NCBI GenBank assembly: GCA_016931625.1
Contig: JAFGEK010000096.1
Span: forward strand, 1 to 37,611
Reading direction: 5' to 3'
DNA: 37,611 bases
From: Deltaproteobacteria bacterium
GTDB taxonomy: Bacteria > Myxococcota > XYA12-FULL-58-9 > JAFGEK01
Part shown: one piece after another, positions 1 to 8,178 of the stretch
Layout of the letters: every line of letters begins with the position of its first letter
Numbering within the stretch: position 1 is the stretch's first letter
Notes under the pieces: model-generated
What the model was told of the DNA's origin: nothing
Databases searched by the model: none
The model's input: the letters and a program-made list of their open reading frames with translations, nothing else
Made by a program: the position numbers and the translations under genes

Positions 1-26
1 AAATCTTATATTTAAAAGCATAAAAA

Positions 27-53
27 AGATCTCTCACTACGTTCGAGATGACA
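27..53. repeat. REP-like short inverted repeat
   Basis: The arms ATCTC (29-33) and GAGAT (45-49) form a small hairpin. On the minus strand the element reads TGTCATCTCGAACG..., the pattern of the widespread TGTCATnCnGAGCGnAGCGAnG-type extragenic repeats found in many environmental genomes. Only one copy is visible in this window, so membership of a dispersed family is an inference from resemblance. Confidence 0.45.
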
Positions 54-95
54 CCCATGTTTCGCCAGTATTTATTGAGAACTTACTTTTTATGC

Positions 96-132
96 TTTAC
101 AACTGTCAGATTTATATGTTATATATCTGACA
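96..132 (+). promoter_or_regulatory. Promoter and palindromic operator of the AbiEi-type antitoxin gene
   Basis: A 29-bp near-perfect inverted repeat spans 104-132: TGTCAGA (104-110) mirrors TCTGACA (126-132), and 12 of 14 base pairs match across the whole element. A -35-like TTTACA (96-101) and a -10-like TATATA (120-125) are 18 bp apart, with the -10 inside the right half of the palindrome. Transcription would then start around 132, only about three bases before the ATG at 135, so the message may be leaderless. The geometry fits negative autoregulation by the encoded antitoxin, which is how AbiEi controls its operon. Confidence 0.6.
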
Positions 133-134
133 TT

Positions 135-731
135 ATGCATGCCAGTTCTCATATTCGCCAACACATTAATAAAATAGCTCTGGGTAAACCGTTTCTATCT
201 TCTATTTTTCTTAAGTATGGTAAACGAGCCACTATTGACCAAACGCTTTCGCGTTTAGTTAAGTCAGGCTTTATTGAACGTGTTGCTCGCGGTGTCTTCG
301 TACGCCCCAAAAAAAATGCTTTTATAGGTACAGTACCGCCAACTCCATTTAAAATAGCTGAAACTGTGGCTAAAACCGTTGGAGCTAAAATTAGTATAAA
401 CGGGGCCGAGGCTTTGCGTCGTTTTGGCTTGTCTACACAAACACCAACCCAAGCAGTTTTTTACACTGAGGGGCCGACTAGAAAACTAAAATTTGGCAAA
501 TTAAAAATCATCATAAAACATGTATCTCCACGCAAGCTTGTCTTAGCTCATAGGCCAGCAGGTCAAGCAATTACGGCGCTTTGGTATTTGGGTAAACGCG
601 GGATTACAAAAAATATAGTCGAGCAAATTATTGCTAAGCTTGAACCAAGCGAATTAAAGGCCTTGCATGCTGCTCAAGCAACCATGCCCAGTTGGATGTC
701 TGATGCTGTGGTATCTTTAAAACAAACATAA
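135..731 (+). CDS. AbiEi-type antitoxin, DUF6088 family
   Basis: Protein of 198 residues read from the ATG at 135. The frame is open from 48, but the extra N-terminal residues cross the promoter palindrome and look non-coding. The N-terminal half is a winged helix ('ATIDQTLSRLVKSGFIERV', then 'RGVFVRPK'), which binds DNA in this family. The C-terminal half has the conserved 'GAEALRRFGL', 'HVSPRKL' and 'ALWYLGK' stretches. In type IV toxin-antitoxin systems such proteins repress their own operon and counteract a nucleotidyltransferase toxin (AbiEii) without a stable complex. The expected partner follows at 737 but is cut down, so this looks like an intact orphan antitoxin. Family assignment is firm; present activity is inferred. 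Confidence 0.8.
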   Translation: MHASSHIRQHINKIALGKPFLSSIFLKYGKRATIDQTLSRLVKSGFIERVARGVFVRPKKNAFIGTVPPTPFKIAETVAKTVGAKISINGAEALRRFGLSTQTPTQAVFYTEGPTRKLKFGKLKIIIKHVSPRKLVLAHRPAGQAITALWYLGKRGITKNIVEQIIAKLEPSELKALHAAQATMPSWMSDAVVSLKQT

Positions 732-736
732 TAATA

Positions 737-1063
737 ATGACTACAAAATATTTTGATCTCGATCAAAAAATGTTATCAGAGCATGATATCGGAAAAAGTG
801 CGTTATCTGATATACAATTACTTAAAAACGTTGTTGCTCATAAAAAAATATTTTTTAGTTCTTCACATTCAAAATATGATGATTGTTTAAATGGTAATTT
901 CATTTTAATTCCAAAGGATACAATGCTAGATGAATTAAATAAAGATTATAAAAAAATGATTAATAATGGCATGTTTATACATGAACCGCCTTCTCTTGAT
1001 ACTATATTAAAAAGCTTAAAAATTATTGAACAACAAATTAATGATGCCACTTGCAAACGCTAA
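737..1063 (+). pseudogene. C-terminal remnant of an AbiEii nucleotidyltransferase toxin
   Basis: A 108-codon frame starts 5 bases after the antitoxin stop. It matches the C-terminal third of AbiEii/AbiGii toxins that pair with DUF6088 proteins: a 'LLKNVVAHKKIFFSS' helix, the 'LIPKD' step, then 'DYKKMINNGMFIHEPPSLD' and a closing 'IIEQQIN' helix. The N-terminal nucleotidyltransferase fold with its GS and DxD metal-binding motifs is absent; intact family members are about 250-330 residues long. There is no Shine-Dalgarno sequence before the ATG. The simplest reading is an internal deletion that joined the toxin tail to the antitoxin gene. A shortened but expressed protein cannot be excluded. 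Confidence 0.65.
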
Positions 1064-1069
1064 TAGTTG

Positions 1070-1215
1070 CTAAATAATTTTGTGGTAGTTTATTATCCAT
1101 TCGCGGATTTTCTCAGCTGTATCTATACGATCTTCACCACCAGCATTAATGACATCATACAAAACTTGTGTAGGGTCAGCTAATTTTACTATCACACTCT
1201 TAATTTTTCGCTCAA
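1070..1215 (-). pseudogene. Fragment of an unrecognised gene (C-terminal part)
   Basis: The minus strand encodes a protein-like C-terminus containing 'LADPTQVLYDVINAGGED' and 'RIDTAEKIREWI' before a TAG stop at 1070-1072. Amino-acid use looks coding, but the same frame further upstream (to 1354) looks like the shadow of the plus-strand fragment. I do not recognise the family. It may be a relic in the same decayed defence region; the upper boundary is a guess. Confidence 0.25.
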
Positions 1216-1224
1216 GCGGTCTAG

Positions 1225-1549
1225 TAGCAATTGAATCAAAAAATATTCCATTGCTACAAAGAATTGAAAATGAAATATTAACAAAGGCACAAGAGTTTGA
1301 TCTATTCTCACCCAATGAATTAAGAGATATTGAACAACTTAAAGAAGATCGCAACCTTTGCGCTCACCCAGCATTAAATAACGAAGGCTCTATCTTTCAA
1401 CCTACTCCTTAACTCGTAAGAAGTCATCTTGTTCATGCAGTACATCATTTACTCGCTCACAAACCAGTGCAAGGTAAAAGCGCGCTTGAACGTATATTAA
1501 TCGAATTATGTCGGGATACCTTTCCTTTAGAACAAACCCGCCGCATCTA
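1225..1549 (+). pseudogene. Broken gene with a HEPN-like RxxxxH motif, in-frame stop
   Basis: One plus-strand frame reads continuously from about 1225 to a TAA at 1547-1549 except for a TAA at 1410-1412. Before it is '...NELRDIEQLKEDRNLCAHPA...QPTP', after it 'LVRSHLVHAVHHLLAHKPVQG...LIELCRDTFP', which reads as one protein if the stop was originally GAA. RNLCAH has the R-x4-H spacing typical of HEPN RNase-like domains; assignment to that fold is an inference. The N-terminus is missing. The last 23 bases overlap the 3' end of radA on the other strand. Function unknown; its place next to toxin-antitoxin debris suggests a former defence gene. Confidence 0.45.
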
Positions 1550-2891
1550 AGGCCGCGCCAATTGTAGCGACCCCAACCAATTCAATGTCTGCGGCTTTGC
1601 CGCGCCAGCGTTTAAGATCAACATCGGGCACTAAAACTCGACGAAAACCAAGAGCGGCGGCCTCGGCGGTTCGTGCTGCTAGTTGCCCAACTGCTCGTAC
1701 TTCACCTGATAAACCAACTTCACCTATGGCAACGAGATCAAATGGTATGACTTTTTTGCTCGTGGTCGATGCCAAAGCTAACATCACCCCTAAATCAAGA
1801 GCGGGTTCATTAATGCGCAAACCACCGGCTAAATTGACATAAACATCTAAGGCAGAAGTAGCAAAACCACTGTGACGCTCTAACACCGCGCACAACATAG
1901 CTACACGCTGTGCGTCGATACCGATAGTCGTGCGACGAGGGTTACCATATAATGTTGGACTGGTAAGCGCTTGTACTTCAAGCAATATAGGGCGCGAACC
2001 TTCTAGTGAAGTAACTACTGCTGCCCCTGAACCTTGAGCGCGTTGTGATAAAAACAACTCAGAAGGATTAGCCACCGGGGTTAGCCCTTCAGCAAGCATT
2101 TCAAAAATGCCTATTTCTTGCGCTGAACCAAAGCGATTTTTATGTGCACGTAAAATCCGATAAGGGCCGCTGCGTTCGCCTTCAAAATAAAGCACCGTAT
2201 CTACCATATGCTCCATTACTTTAGGCCCGGCGATAGCACCTTCTTTAGTAACATGACCGACAACAAACACACAAAGGTCGGTGCTTTTTGCTAAGTTAAG
2301 TAAACGCTGAGATACCGCACGGATTTGGGTAACCGAACCAATCGGACTGCTTACTTCACCAATACCCACCGTTTGCACAGAATCGACTATTAATACCCGT
2401 GGATTTAACTCACGCACTGATGCTTCGACACTTTCAAGATTGGTTTCGGCAAGCAGATAAAGCTCAGAAGCTGTAATACCTAAACGAGCCGCGCGCATCT
2501 TTACCTGTTGTGGTGATTCTTCGGCACTCACATATAAAGCGCGTTCACCTTTGGCAGTAATGCAACCTGCAGCTTGTATTAGTAAAGTAGATTTGCCAAT
2601 ACCTGGGTCACCACCAACCAGTATCAACGCCCCTTTTACTAAACCGCCACCAAGAACTCGGTCAAATTCAATTAAGCCAGTACTTAATCTGGTGGTACCC
2701 GCATCAGCTACATCATTTAGTAATACTGCTTTATTGCTAAAGGCCCCCTTAGACGTTGGAGCACTAAGGTTTGAGTCGATAACTTCTTCGACTAAAGTGC
2801 TCCATTCACCACAGGTCGGACAACGCCCCAACCATTTAGGTTCGCCATGACCACAAGATTGACATATGTAGACCCTTCGGGCCTTTGCCAT
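1527..2891 (-). CDS. radA: DNA repair protein RadA (Sms)
   Basis: RadA processes branched recombination intermediates and drives heteroduplex extension together with RecA. All family landmarks are visible in the 454 residues, a normal length. There is a C4 zinc finger (C10, C13, C24, C27), a RecA-like ATPase with Walker A GGDPGIGKST at 93-102, and Walker B around 'RVLIVDS' (165-171). The RadA-specific KNRFG motif is at 251-255, and a C-terminal Lon-protease-like domain contains 'LDLGVMLALAS' but serves as a scaffold rather than a protease. It lies 26 bases downstream of the ppiD-like gene on the same strand, so the two may be co-transcribed. Its 3' end overlaps the decayed gene ending at 1549. 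Confidence 0.95.
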   Translation of the reverse strand: MAKARRVYICQSCGHGEPKWLGRCPTCGEWSTLVEEVIDSNLSAPTSKGAFSNKAVLLNDVADAGTTRLSTGLIEFDRVLGGGLVKGALILVGGDPGIGKSTLLIQAAGCITAKGERALYVSAEESPQQVKMRAARLGITASELYLLAETNLESVEASVRELNPRVLIVDSVQTVGIGEVSSPIGSVTQIRAVSQRLLNLAKSTDLCVFVVGHVTKEGAIAGPKVMEHMVDTVLYFEGERSGPYRILRAHKNRFGSAQEIGIFEMLAEGLTPVANPSELFLSQRAQGSGAAVVTSLEGSRPILLEVQALTSPTLYGNPRRTTIGIDAQRVAMLCAVLERHSGFATSALDVYVNLAGGLRINEPALDLGVMLALASTTSKKVIPFDLVAIGEVGLSGEVRAVGQLAARTAEAAALGFRRVLVPDVDLKRWRGKAADIELVGVATIGAALDAAGLF

Positions 2892-2917
2892 AATATTATT
2901 TCCCCCAATTAAAAATT

Positions 2918-4534
2918 TTAGCCTTCGTCTGGGTTTGCACTTTGACGACTATCAGCAAAAAGGGCGGGATTAAGTTCAACTCGTGCTAGTGAGCGCAAAT
3001 GCTGCATCCACTCTTGAAAAACGCGATTTCGTTTAGACCAAAGTGCTTGTTCGCGTAACGAGTCTTTTTCACTTTCAAATTTAGTAACATCTGGAGTTTC
3101 ACGGTCTTTTAAAACCATCACATAGTACGCTTTGCCAACTTTATAAGTCTTAGGCGCAATAGGCGCTTCTTTGCTTAAAGTAAAAACTGCATCTTTTAGT
3201 TCAGGAGCTATACCAATTTGCGGTAATGCTTCTTGCGTTTTGGTAATCCACTCTGTTTCATGGCGCTGCAGCGTTATATCAGGTTTATCTTTTTTATCGT
3301 TTGTCTTCTTAGCCATCTTTTCTTTTGGCTCGTTTTTGGTTTTGCTTGAATTTATAGTGAGGGTTTCAAACTTTTGGCCATTTTTTAATTTTTCTAATAA
3401 TTCTTTAGCCGCAACAGAAAGCTGTTGATCTACCGAGCGTTCCCGCAAAATACTTGCAGCCACCTCATTTTGTACTTCGGCTTGTGGCTTTAATTGCGAT
3501 GGTTTGATCGCCACTAACTGAATTAAATACAAATTATCACTTGAACGCACCGGCTCTTTGACTATTTCATTGGCTGCTAAAGAAAATATTGCTTTTTCGA
3601 TTTCGGGGGCTAAATCACCACGTTTATGCCAACCGAGATCACCGCCTTTTGCCTTAGTGGCATCATCTTGTGAAAATTCTTGGCATAGCGCTGCAAAATC
3701 AGCACCAGAAGAAATTTGCTCTTTTAACGTTATTAATTTAGAGCGCAAACGTGCAATATCAGCCTCAGAAGCATCTTTTGCAACATTTAACACTATTTGT
3801 CGTGCTTGACGCTCTTCGGCAGTACGATAAAGAGCTGCATCAATTTGGTAACGATCGCTAATGGCTTGCGGTTCACTTTCAATAAGTTTCTTAATTTCAG
3901 CAGCGGTCGGTTCAACAAGCTTTGCACTAGCAACATCGAATTTTACATACTCGATTTTAGCGCGATCATGATTACGCATATAATCATCACGTAATTCATT
4001 ATCATTTACGGTTACACTATCTTGTAAAAATTGTGCCACTTTTTGAGCTAATAATTCATCGCGGCGCTCTTGCTCAAAACGCTGTACCGAAGTGCGAAAA
4101 TTACGTTCAACAAAATTACGATAGTCAGAGACATCAACGTCTTTAACCTTATATAAATTATGCAAATATTCGAGTAACTCAGCATCAGAAACCCGCAGAC
4201 CCAAGCGCTCAGCCTCTCTAGCAAGCAGCTTGTTATTAATAAGGCCATCGATCACTTGATGGTGTAAACCCATTCTTTGGGCCATCTCTTCAGTAAAATC
4301 AAAATTACTAGCCTGGGCGCGGCGTCGCATCTGCTCAAGCTGATGGCTGTAGGCAATGGCAAAATCCTGTTGCGCAATATATTCGCCATTAACCATCGCG
4401 GCATAACTAACCGCGCCACCATTGTGACAACTTCCTGAGCCTGGCCCGAAGTTGACGGCAAAAACAACTATAATGCCCGCAAAAATTAAATAAGTGATCC
4501 AAGATTTCTGATGTCGTCGGATTATATCAAGCAT
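2918..4534 (-). CDS. Membrane-anchored SurA/PpiD-type peptidyl-prolyl isomerase
   Basis: A 538-residue protein built like PpiD: one N-terminal membrane anchor (about residues 14-33), a SurA_N-like helical chaperone region (about 45-190), and a parvulin domain (about 240-345) with 'ADFAALCQEFSQDD', 'GGDLGWHKRGDL' and 'F.L..NEIVKEPVRS'. A Lys/Glu-rich linker (about 390-415) precedes a second, degenerate parvulin-like part. The protein would sit on the periplasmic face of the inner membrane and help fold exported proteins. It starts with an ATG at 4534, divergent from the ABC exporter operon; the shared upstream region carries an inverted repeat. PpiD and a SurA homologue with a retained anchor are hard to tell apart, so no symbol is given. 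Confidence 0.85.
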   Translation of the reverse strand: MLDIIRRHQKSWITYLIFAGIIVVFAVNFGPGSGSCHNGGAVSYAAMVNGEYIAQQDFAIAYSHQLEQMRRRAQASNFDFTEEMAQRMGLHHQVIDGLINNKLLAREAERLGLRVSDAELLEYLHNLYKVKDVDVSDYRNFVERNFRTSVQRFEQERRDELLAQKVAQFLQDSVTVNDNELRDDYMRNHDRAKIEYVKFDVASAKLVEPTAAEIKKLIESEPQAISDRYQIDAALYRTAEERQARQIVLNVAKDASEADIARLRSKLITLKEQISSGADFAALCQEFSQDDATKAKGGDLGWHKRGDLAPEIEKAIFSLAANEIVKEPVRSSDNLYLIQLVAIKPSQLKPQAEVQNEVAASILRERSVDQQLSVAAKELLEKLKNGQKFETLTINSSKTKNEPKEKMAKKTNDKKDKPDITLQRHETEWITKTQEALPQIGIAPELKDAVFTLSKEAPIAPKTYKVGKAYYVMVLKDRETPDVTKFESEKDSLREQALWSKRNRVFQEWMQHLRSLARVELNPALFADSRQSANPDEG

Positions 4535-4565
4535 GAGTTGCCCTATAACTCGTCAAAGCAAAATC

Positions 4566-4611
4566 GGGCAAGAGTTTGTAATACATCAATATGAACTTAT
4601 ACCTCTTGCCC
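4566..4611. promoter_or_regulatory. Inverted repeat in the divergent promoter region
   Basis: GGGCAAGAG (4566-4574) and CTCTTGCCC (4603-4611) are perfect 9-bp arms separated by 28 bases. They lie between the divergent starts of the PpiD-like gene (4534) and the ABC exporter operon (4656). The spacing could allow looping or binding of a dimer to two half-sites. There is no T-run, so it does not look like a terminator. Regulator unknown. Confidence 0.4.
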
Positions 4612-4655
4612 AAAATGCATCTATATGAAAAAAAGCGCATGCGTAGGTGAGAGAC

Positions 4656-5600
4656 ATGATTATTGCTGAACATATTTCTAAATATTACGGTGCCAAGGTG
4701 GCTGTTTCTGACCTTACTTTTTCTATAAAAAAAGGTGAGGTTGTTGGTCTACTTGGGCGTAATGGTGCCGGAAAAACGACAATCTTAAAAATTCTCAGCG
4801 GCTTATTAGTACCTACTGCTGGGCGCGTACGTATTGCTGATATCGATTTGCGCGATAATCCAGAGTCATTACGGGCACAAATTGGCTTTTTGCCGGATAC
4901 GCCGCCGCTATATCCCGAAATGAGCGTTACTGATTTTTTAAGTTTCGTGGCGCGAATCAAGGGTTTGCGTGGACCGATAAACGATAATGTTGAGCAAGCC
5001 TTAATAGCTGCTGATCTTGAATCAGTACGTAATGATCGCATTGACACTTTGTCACAGGGTTTTCGTCGACGCGTTGGTATAGCTCAAGCCGTAGTTAATA
5101 AACCAGCTTTAGTATTGCTTGACGAGCCAACTTCAAGTCTTGACCCAGCGCAAGTTGTACATATGCGCCAATTAATCCGTGGTTTGGCTCATGAACATAC
5201 TATTATCGTTTCAAGCCACCTGCTTTCTGAAATAGAAAAAACTTGTGATCGTTTATTACTACTCGATCAAGGAAAAATAATTGCAGAGGGTAGTGAACAA
5301 GAGTTGGCACGTAAAATTTCAGCAGCGATCAATGTTGCAATTGAAGTTCGTGGCAGTAAAACCGCGCTTGAACAAACTCTCAATAATATAGCTGATGTTA
5401 AACGACACACTATTCTTAGTGATACTAACGGAATAATCCAAGCGAAAGTTGAATTAGATCACGATATTCGTGAAGAACTATCTAGTGCCGTCATTAAAGC
5501 TGGATTGGGGCTACGTCGTATTGAAGGTGATCATATTGAACTTGAAGATATCTTTATGTCTTTAACTACGACTCCAAACACTGATGAGGTAGCAAAATGA
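4656..5600 (+). CDS. ABC transporter ATP-binding protein, GldA-like
   Basis: Cytoplasmic ATPase subunit of an ABC-2 type exporter, 314 residues from the ATG at 4656, which has an AGGTGAGAG ribosome site just upstream; a GTG at 4647 lies inside that site and is less likely. Walker A GRNGAGKT is at 34-41, a divergent signature LSQGFRRR (usual LSGGQ) at 132-139, Walker B ALVLLDEP at 151-158, and an H-switch in 'VSSHLLSE'. The C-terminal ~90 residues form the extra domain seen in GldA/CcmA-type ATPases. Its stop overlaps the start of the permease gene, so it is translationally coupled to the GldF-, GldG- and DUF4340-like genes. The Gld name refers to gliding in Bacteroidetes; homologues elsewhere have no proven role or substrate. 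Confidence 0.88.
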   Translation: MIIAEHISKYYGAKVAVSDLTFSIKKGEVVGLLGRNGAGKTTILKILSGLLVPTAGRVRIADIDLRDNPESLRAQIGFLPDTPPLYPEMSVTDFLSFVARIKGLRGPINDNVEQALIAADLESVRNDRIDTLSQGFRRRVGIAQAVVNKPALVLLDEPTSSLDPAQVVHMRQLIRGLAHEHTIIVSSHLLSEIEKTCDRLLLLDQGKIIAEGSEQELARKISAAINVAIEVRGSKTALEQTLNNIADVKRHTILSDTNGIIQAKVELDHDIREELSSAVIKAGLGLRRIEGDHIELEDIFMSLTTTPNTDEVAK

Positions 5601-6319
5601 GTAATGTTTGGTACCTGCTACGACGTGAGCTTGGTGTATATCTACGCTCACCTGTCGGTTACATTATGATAGCTGTTGCCTTGGGGCTTGAAGGTTTAGC
5701 TTTCAATGCTTTCGCCCTTATCGGGCAACACAAATCAAGTGAAGTCTTAGAAACCTTTTTCTTTTGGTCTGGTGGCATAACCGCTGCGGTTAGCATCTTT
5801 GTAGCCATGCGGTTAATTGCCGAAGAACGTCAGAGTGGTACGTTAGCGCTATTAGCAACATCCCCATTACGCGATTGGCAAATTGTCTTAGGTAAGTTTT
5901 TAGGTGGAGTAATATTTTTAGTCGTACTAAACGCCTTATCAATCTACATGCCGCTTCTTATTTTAGTGCACGGTAAAATTTCGTTAGGCCATCTCTTTGC
6001 AGGTTATTTAGGCGTAATTTTATTTGCCAGTAGTACGTTAGCTTTGGGATTGTTGTGTTCGGCAGTTTCACCTAATCAACTAGTTGCCGTAATCCTGGGC
6101 AGCGGCGTGGTGCTTATATTTATCCTTTTATGGGCCTTATCAAAAATTGCCGACCCTCCGCTTGAAGATATTCTTGCATATCTATCCTTGCATAATAAGC
6201 ACTTTCGCCCCTTTATGCGTGGGCTTATTAGCGTACAAGATTTAGTTTTTTATTTATCACTTATCTATGTTTCTCTCACTATGACCACCCGTGTTCTTGA
6301 AACCCGGAGGTGGCGTTAG
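5597..6319 (+). CDS. ABC-2 type permease, GldF-like
   Basis: A 240-residue integral membrane protein with six hydrophobic segments. Its opening 'LLRRELGVYLRSPVGYIM' and the following 'RLIAEERQSGTLALLATSP' are hallmarks of ABC-2 permeases of the GldF/NosY class. The start codon overlaps the end of the ATPase gene (ATGA). With the ATPase it would form the transmembrane pore of the exporter; the following two genes encode the accessory periplasmic parts. Substrate unknown. Confidence 0.88.
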   Translation: MSNVWYLLRRELGVYLRSPVGYIMIAVALGLEGLAFNAFALIGQHKSSEVLETFFFWSGGITAAVSIFVAMRLIAEERQSGTLALLATSPLRDWQIVLGKFLGGVIFLVVLNALSIYMPLLILVHGKISLGHLFAGYLGVILFASSTLALGLLCSAVSPNQLVAVILGSGVVLIFILLWALSKIADPPLEDILAYLSLHNKHFRPFMRGLISVQDLVFYLSLIYVSLTMTTRVLETRRWR

Positions 6320-6321
6320 CC

Positions 6322-8178
6322 ATGATACGAAAATCTCCACTTCTTCATTTTTTTCTTGGTCTAATGGCGATTTATATCGCCATGCGCACTCTTAACGATA
6401 ACGCTCGTTTATTTACATTATTCGCCGGCGGCGCCCTTTTAATATTTGCCATACTGCTTGCGATATTACGAATAATAAGACACACAAATGAAACCAATAG
6501 AGAAAGCCGTGCCGCCGCTAGCACCGCGCTTTGGGCATATGGCATATGTATTTTTGGTCTTATAATTTACGCAATCGCACACAATTTTTTTGATAGCGCA
6601 CAATATGCCAATATTCGTGCGGTGTATAATGTTGCATGGCCGTTCATTATATTATTAGGCCTTATTCCTGCCCTGGCGATTGAATTAGCTATAGCTAGTA
6701 TGACCGGCGCGCCAATGCTTGAGTTATGGCGGGTAAAGCTGGCAGCACGCTCAGCTCGTATAATTGTCTATTCTTTCATTGTATTTGCCGCACTAAATTA
6801 CACTGCCTCACAATGGAATCGCAAAATCGACCTTTCTTATTTTCACATTTCGGCAGTAAGCGATGCCACCAAAAACTTAGTCGGTAATTTATCAGAACCG
6901 ATACGTATATTGCTATTTACGGTACCTTACAATGAAGCAATGGAACAAGCTCAAGAATATCTGCAATCATTAGCTAATTTAAGTCCGCAGATAAAACTTG
7001 AAATTGTCGATCAAGCTCGTGCTCCCGATTTGGCTAAAGAATTTAAAGTGCGCAATAACGGTAATATTGTCTTTGCTAAAGGTAACCTTAATGAAACGTT
7101 AGCTATTGGGCTCGAAATGGAATCGGCACGCCACAAATTACGCAAGTTAGATAACGAGGTGCAACAGCGTTTGCTTAAATTATCACGACCGCCACGAACA
7201 ATTTATTTCACTACCGGTCATATGGAACGTGATTTTAGTGCTAGTACTAGCGAAGAAAAACTACCAGGTTTATCAAATCTTAAAATGATTTTAGAATCTT
7301 TGGGCTTAACTTGTAAACGCTTAGGTATTGCTGAAGGTTTAGATCGTGAAATCCCAAAAGATGCAGGTTTAATAATCATTGCTGGTCCCATTGAACCATT
7401 TTTACCAAGTGAACGTATTGCTATAAAAAACTATCTTAATGATGGCGGTCGCCTTTTAGCACTTTTAGATCCAGACCATGGAGTTAGTGAAGATGAATTA
7501 TTAGCTACTTTGGGTATGCAAGTAACTAAAGCATTAGTTGCTAATGAACGTGCTACTGTGAGAATTTCGGGGCGTGGTAATAGTCCATATAATTTTGCAA
7601 CTATTCGCGCTTCTTCGCATCCTTCGGTAACCACACTAAGTAAAGCCGCTGGCAGACTTGCGGTTGTCTTTTTGGGTGCGGGAGCTATTGTTAAAACTGC
7701 ACCTGATGATAAAGAACTGAAACAAAATTTCACTATTCACAGCACAACTGACAGTTGGCTTGATCTAAATAATAATGGAAAATTTGATAAAGACCGTGAA
7801 AAGCATTCAATCAGTGAACTAGCTATTGCAATTGAAAAAGAAATATCGCCGGTAAAAAATCCAAACGGCAAAAACTCTGATACAAATCATTCAAACAACA
7901 AAATCATGCGCGCCATTGTGGTTGGCGATGCTGATGTTGCTGCTAATGGTGTCATTGGTAATATGGGCAATGCCTATTTTATGCTAGATAGTATTAAATG
8001 GTTGGTGGGTGAAGAAGAGTTAGTTGGACCAACAACCAGCGAAGATGATGTCGCAATCGTACATAAACGCAGTGATGATACGGTGTGGTTTTATGGCGTT
8101 AGTTTTGCTGCTCCTGCCATTATCCTCACTTTAGGGCTATTTACGATACGAATAAATAAAAAGCGGAGACAATCATAA
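6322..8178 (+). CDS. GldG-like ABC transporter accessory protein
   Basis: 618 residues from the ATG at 6322, preceded by GGAGG at 6306-6310; the GTG at 6310 lies inside that site. The N-terminus has about five transmembrane helices (to about residue 175). A large extracytoplasmic domain follows with features of GldG / ABC_transp_aux: 'RILLFTVPYNEAM', 'IYFTTGHMERDF', 'AGPIEPFLPSERIAIKNYL' and 'GGRLLALLDPD'. A final membrane helix (about 590-610) and a basic tail close the protein. Such proteins resemble the IFT52/GldG fold and are always near a GldAF pair. The fused N-terminal membrane block is longer than in classical GldG. The next gene overlaps by one base. Role in export is inferred from context. 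Confidence 0.8.
   Translation: MIRKSPLLHFFLGLMAIYIAMRTLNDNARLFTLFAGGALLIFAILLAILRIIRHTNETNRESRAAASTALWAYGICIFGLIIYAIAHNFFDSAQYANIRAVYNVAWPFIILLGLIPALAIELAIASMTGAPMLELWRVKLAARSARIIVYSFIVFAALNYTASQWNRKIDLSYFHISAVSDATKNLVGNLSEPIRILLFTVPYNEAMEQAQEYLQSLANLSPQIKLEIVDQARAPDLAKEFKVRNNGNIVFAKGNLNETLAIGLEMESARHKLRKLDNEVQQRLLKLSRPPRTIYFTTGHMERDFSASTSEEKLPGLSNLKMILESLGLTCKRLGIAEGLDREIPKDAGLIIIAGPIEPFLPSERIAIKNYLNDGGRLLALLDPDHGVSEDELLATLGMQVTKALVANERATVRISGRGNSPYNFATIRASSHPSVTTLSKAAGRLAVVFLGAGAIVKTAPDDKELKQNFTIHSTTDSWLDLNNNGKFDKDREKHSISELAIAIEKEISPVKNPNGKNSDTNHSNNKIMRAIVVGDADVAANGVIGNMGNAYFMLDSIKWLVGEEELVGPTTSEDDVAIVHKRSDDTVWFYGVSFAAPAIILTLGLFTIRINKKRRQS

Noticed and set aside
1149-1230. ATG at 1149 as the start of the plus-strand 87-residue frame
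   Set aside because: Residues before about 1225 are the reverse of the coding-like minus-strand fragment; the frame there is probably fortuitous.
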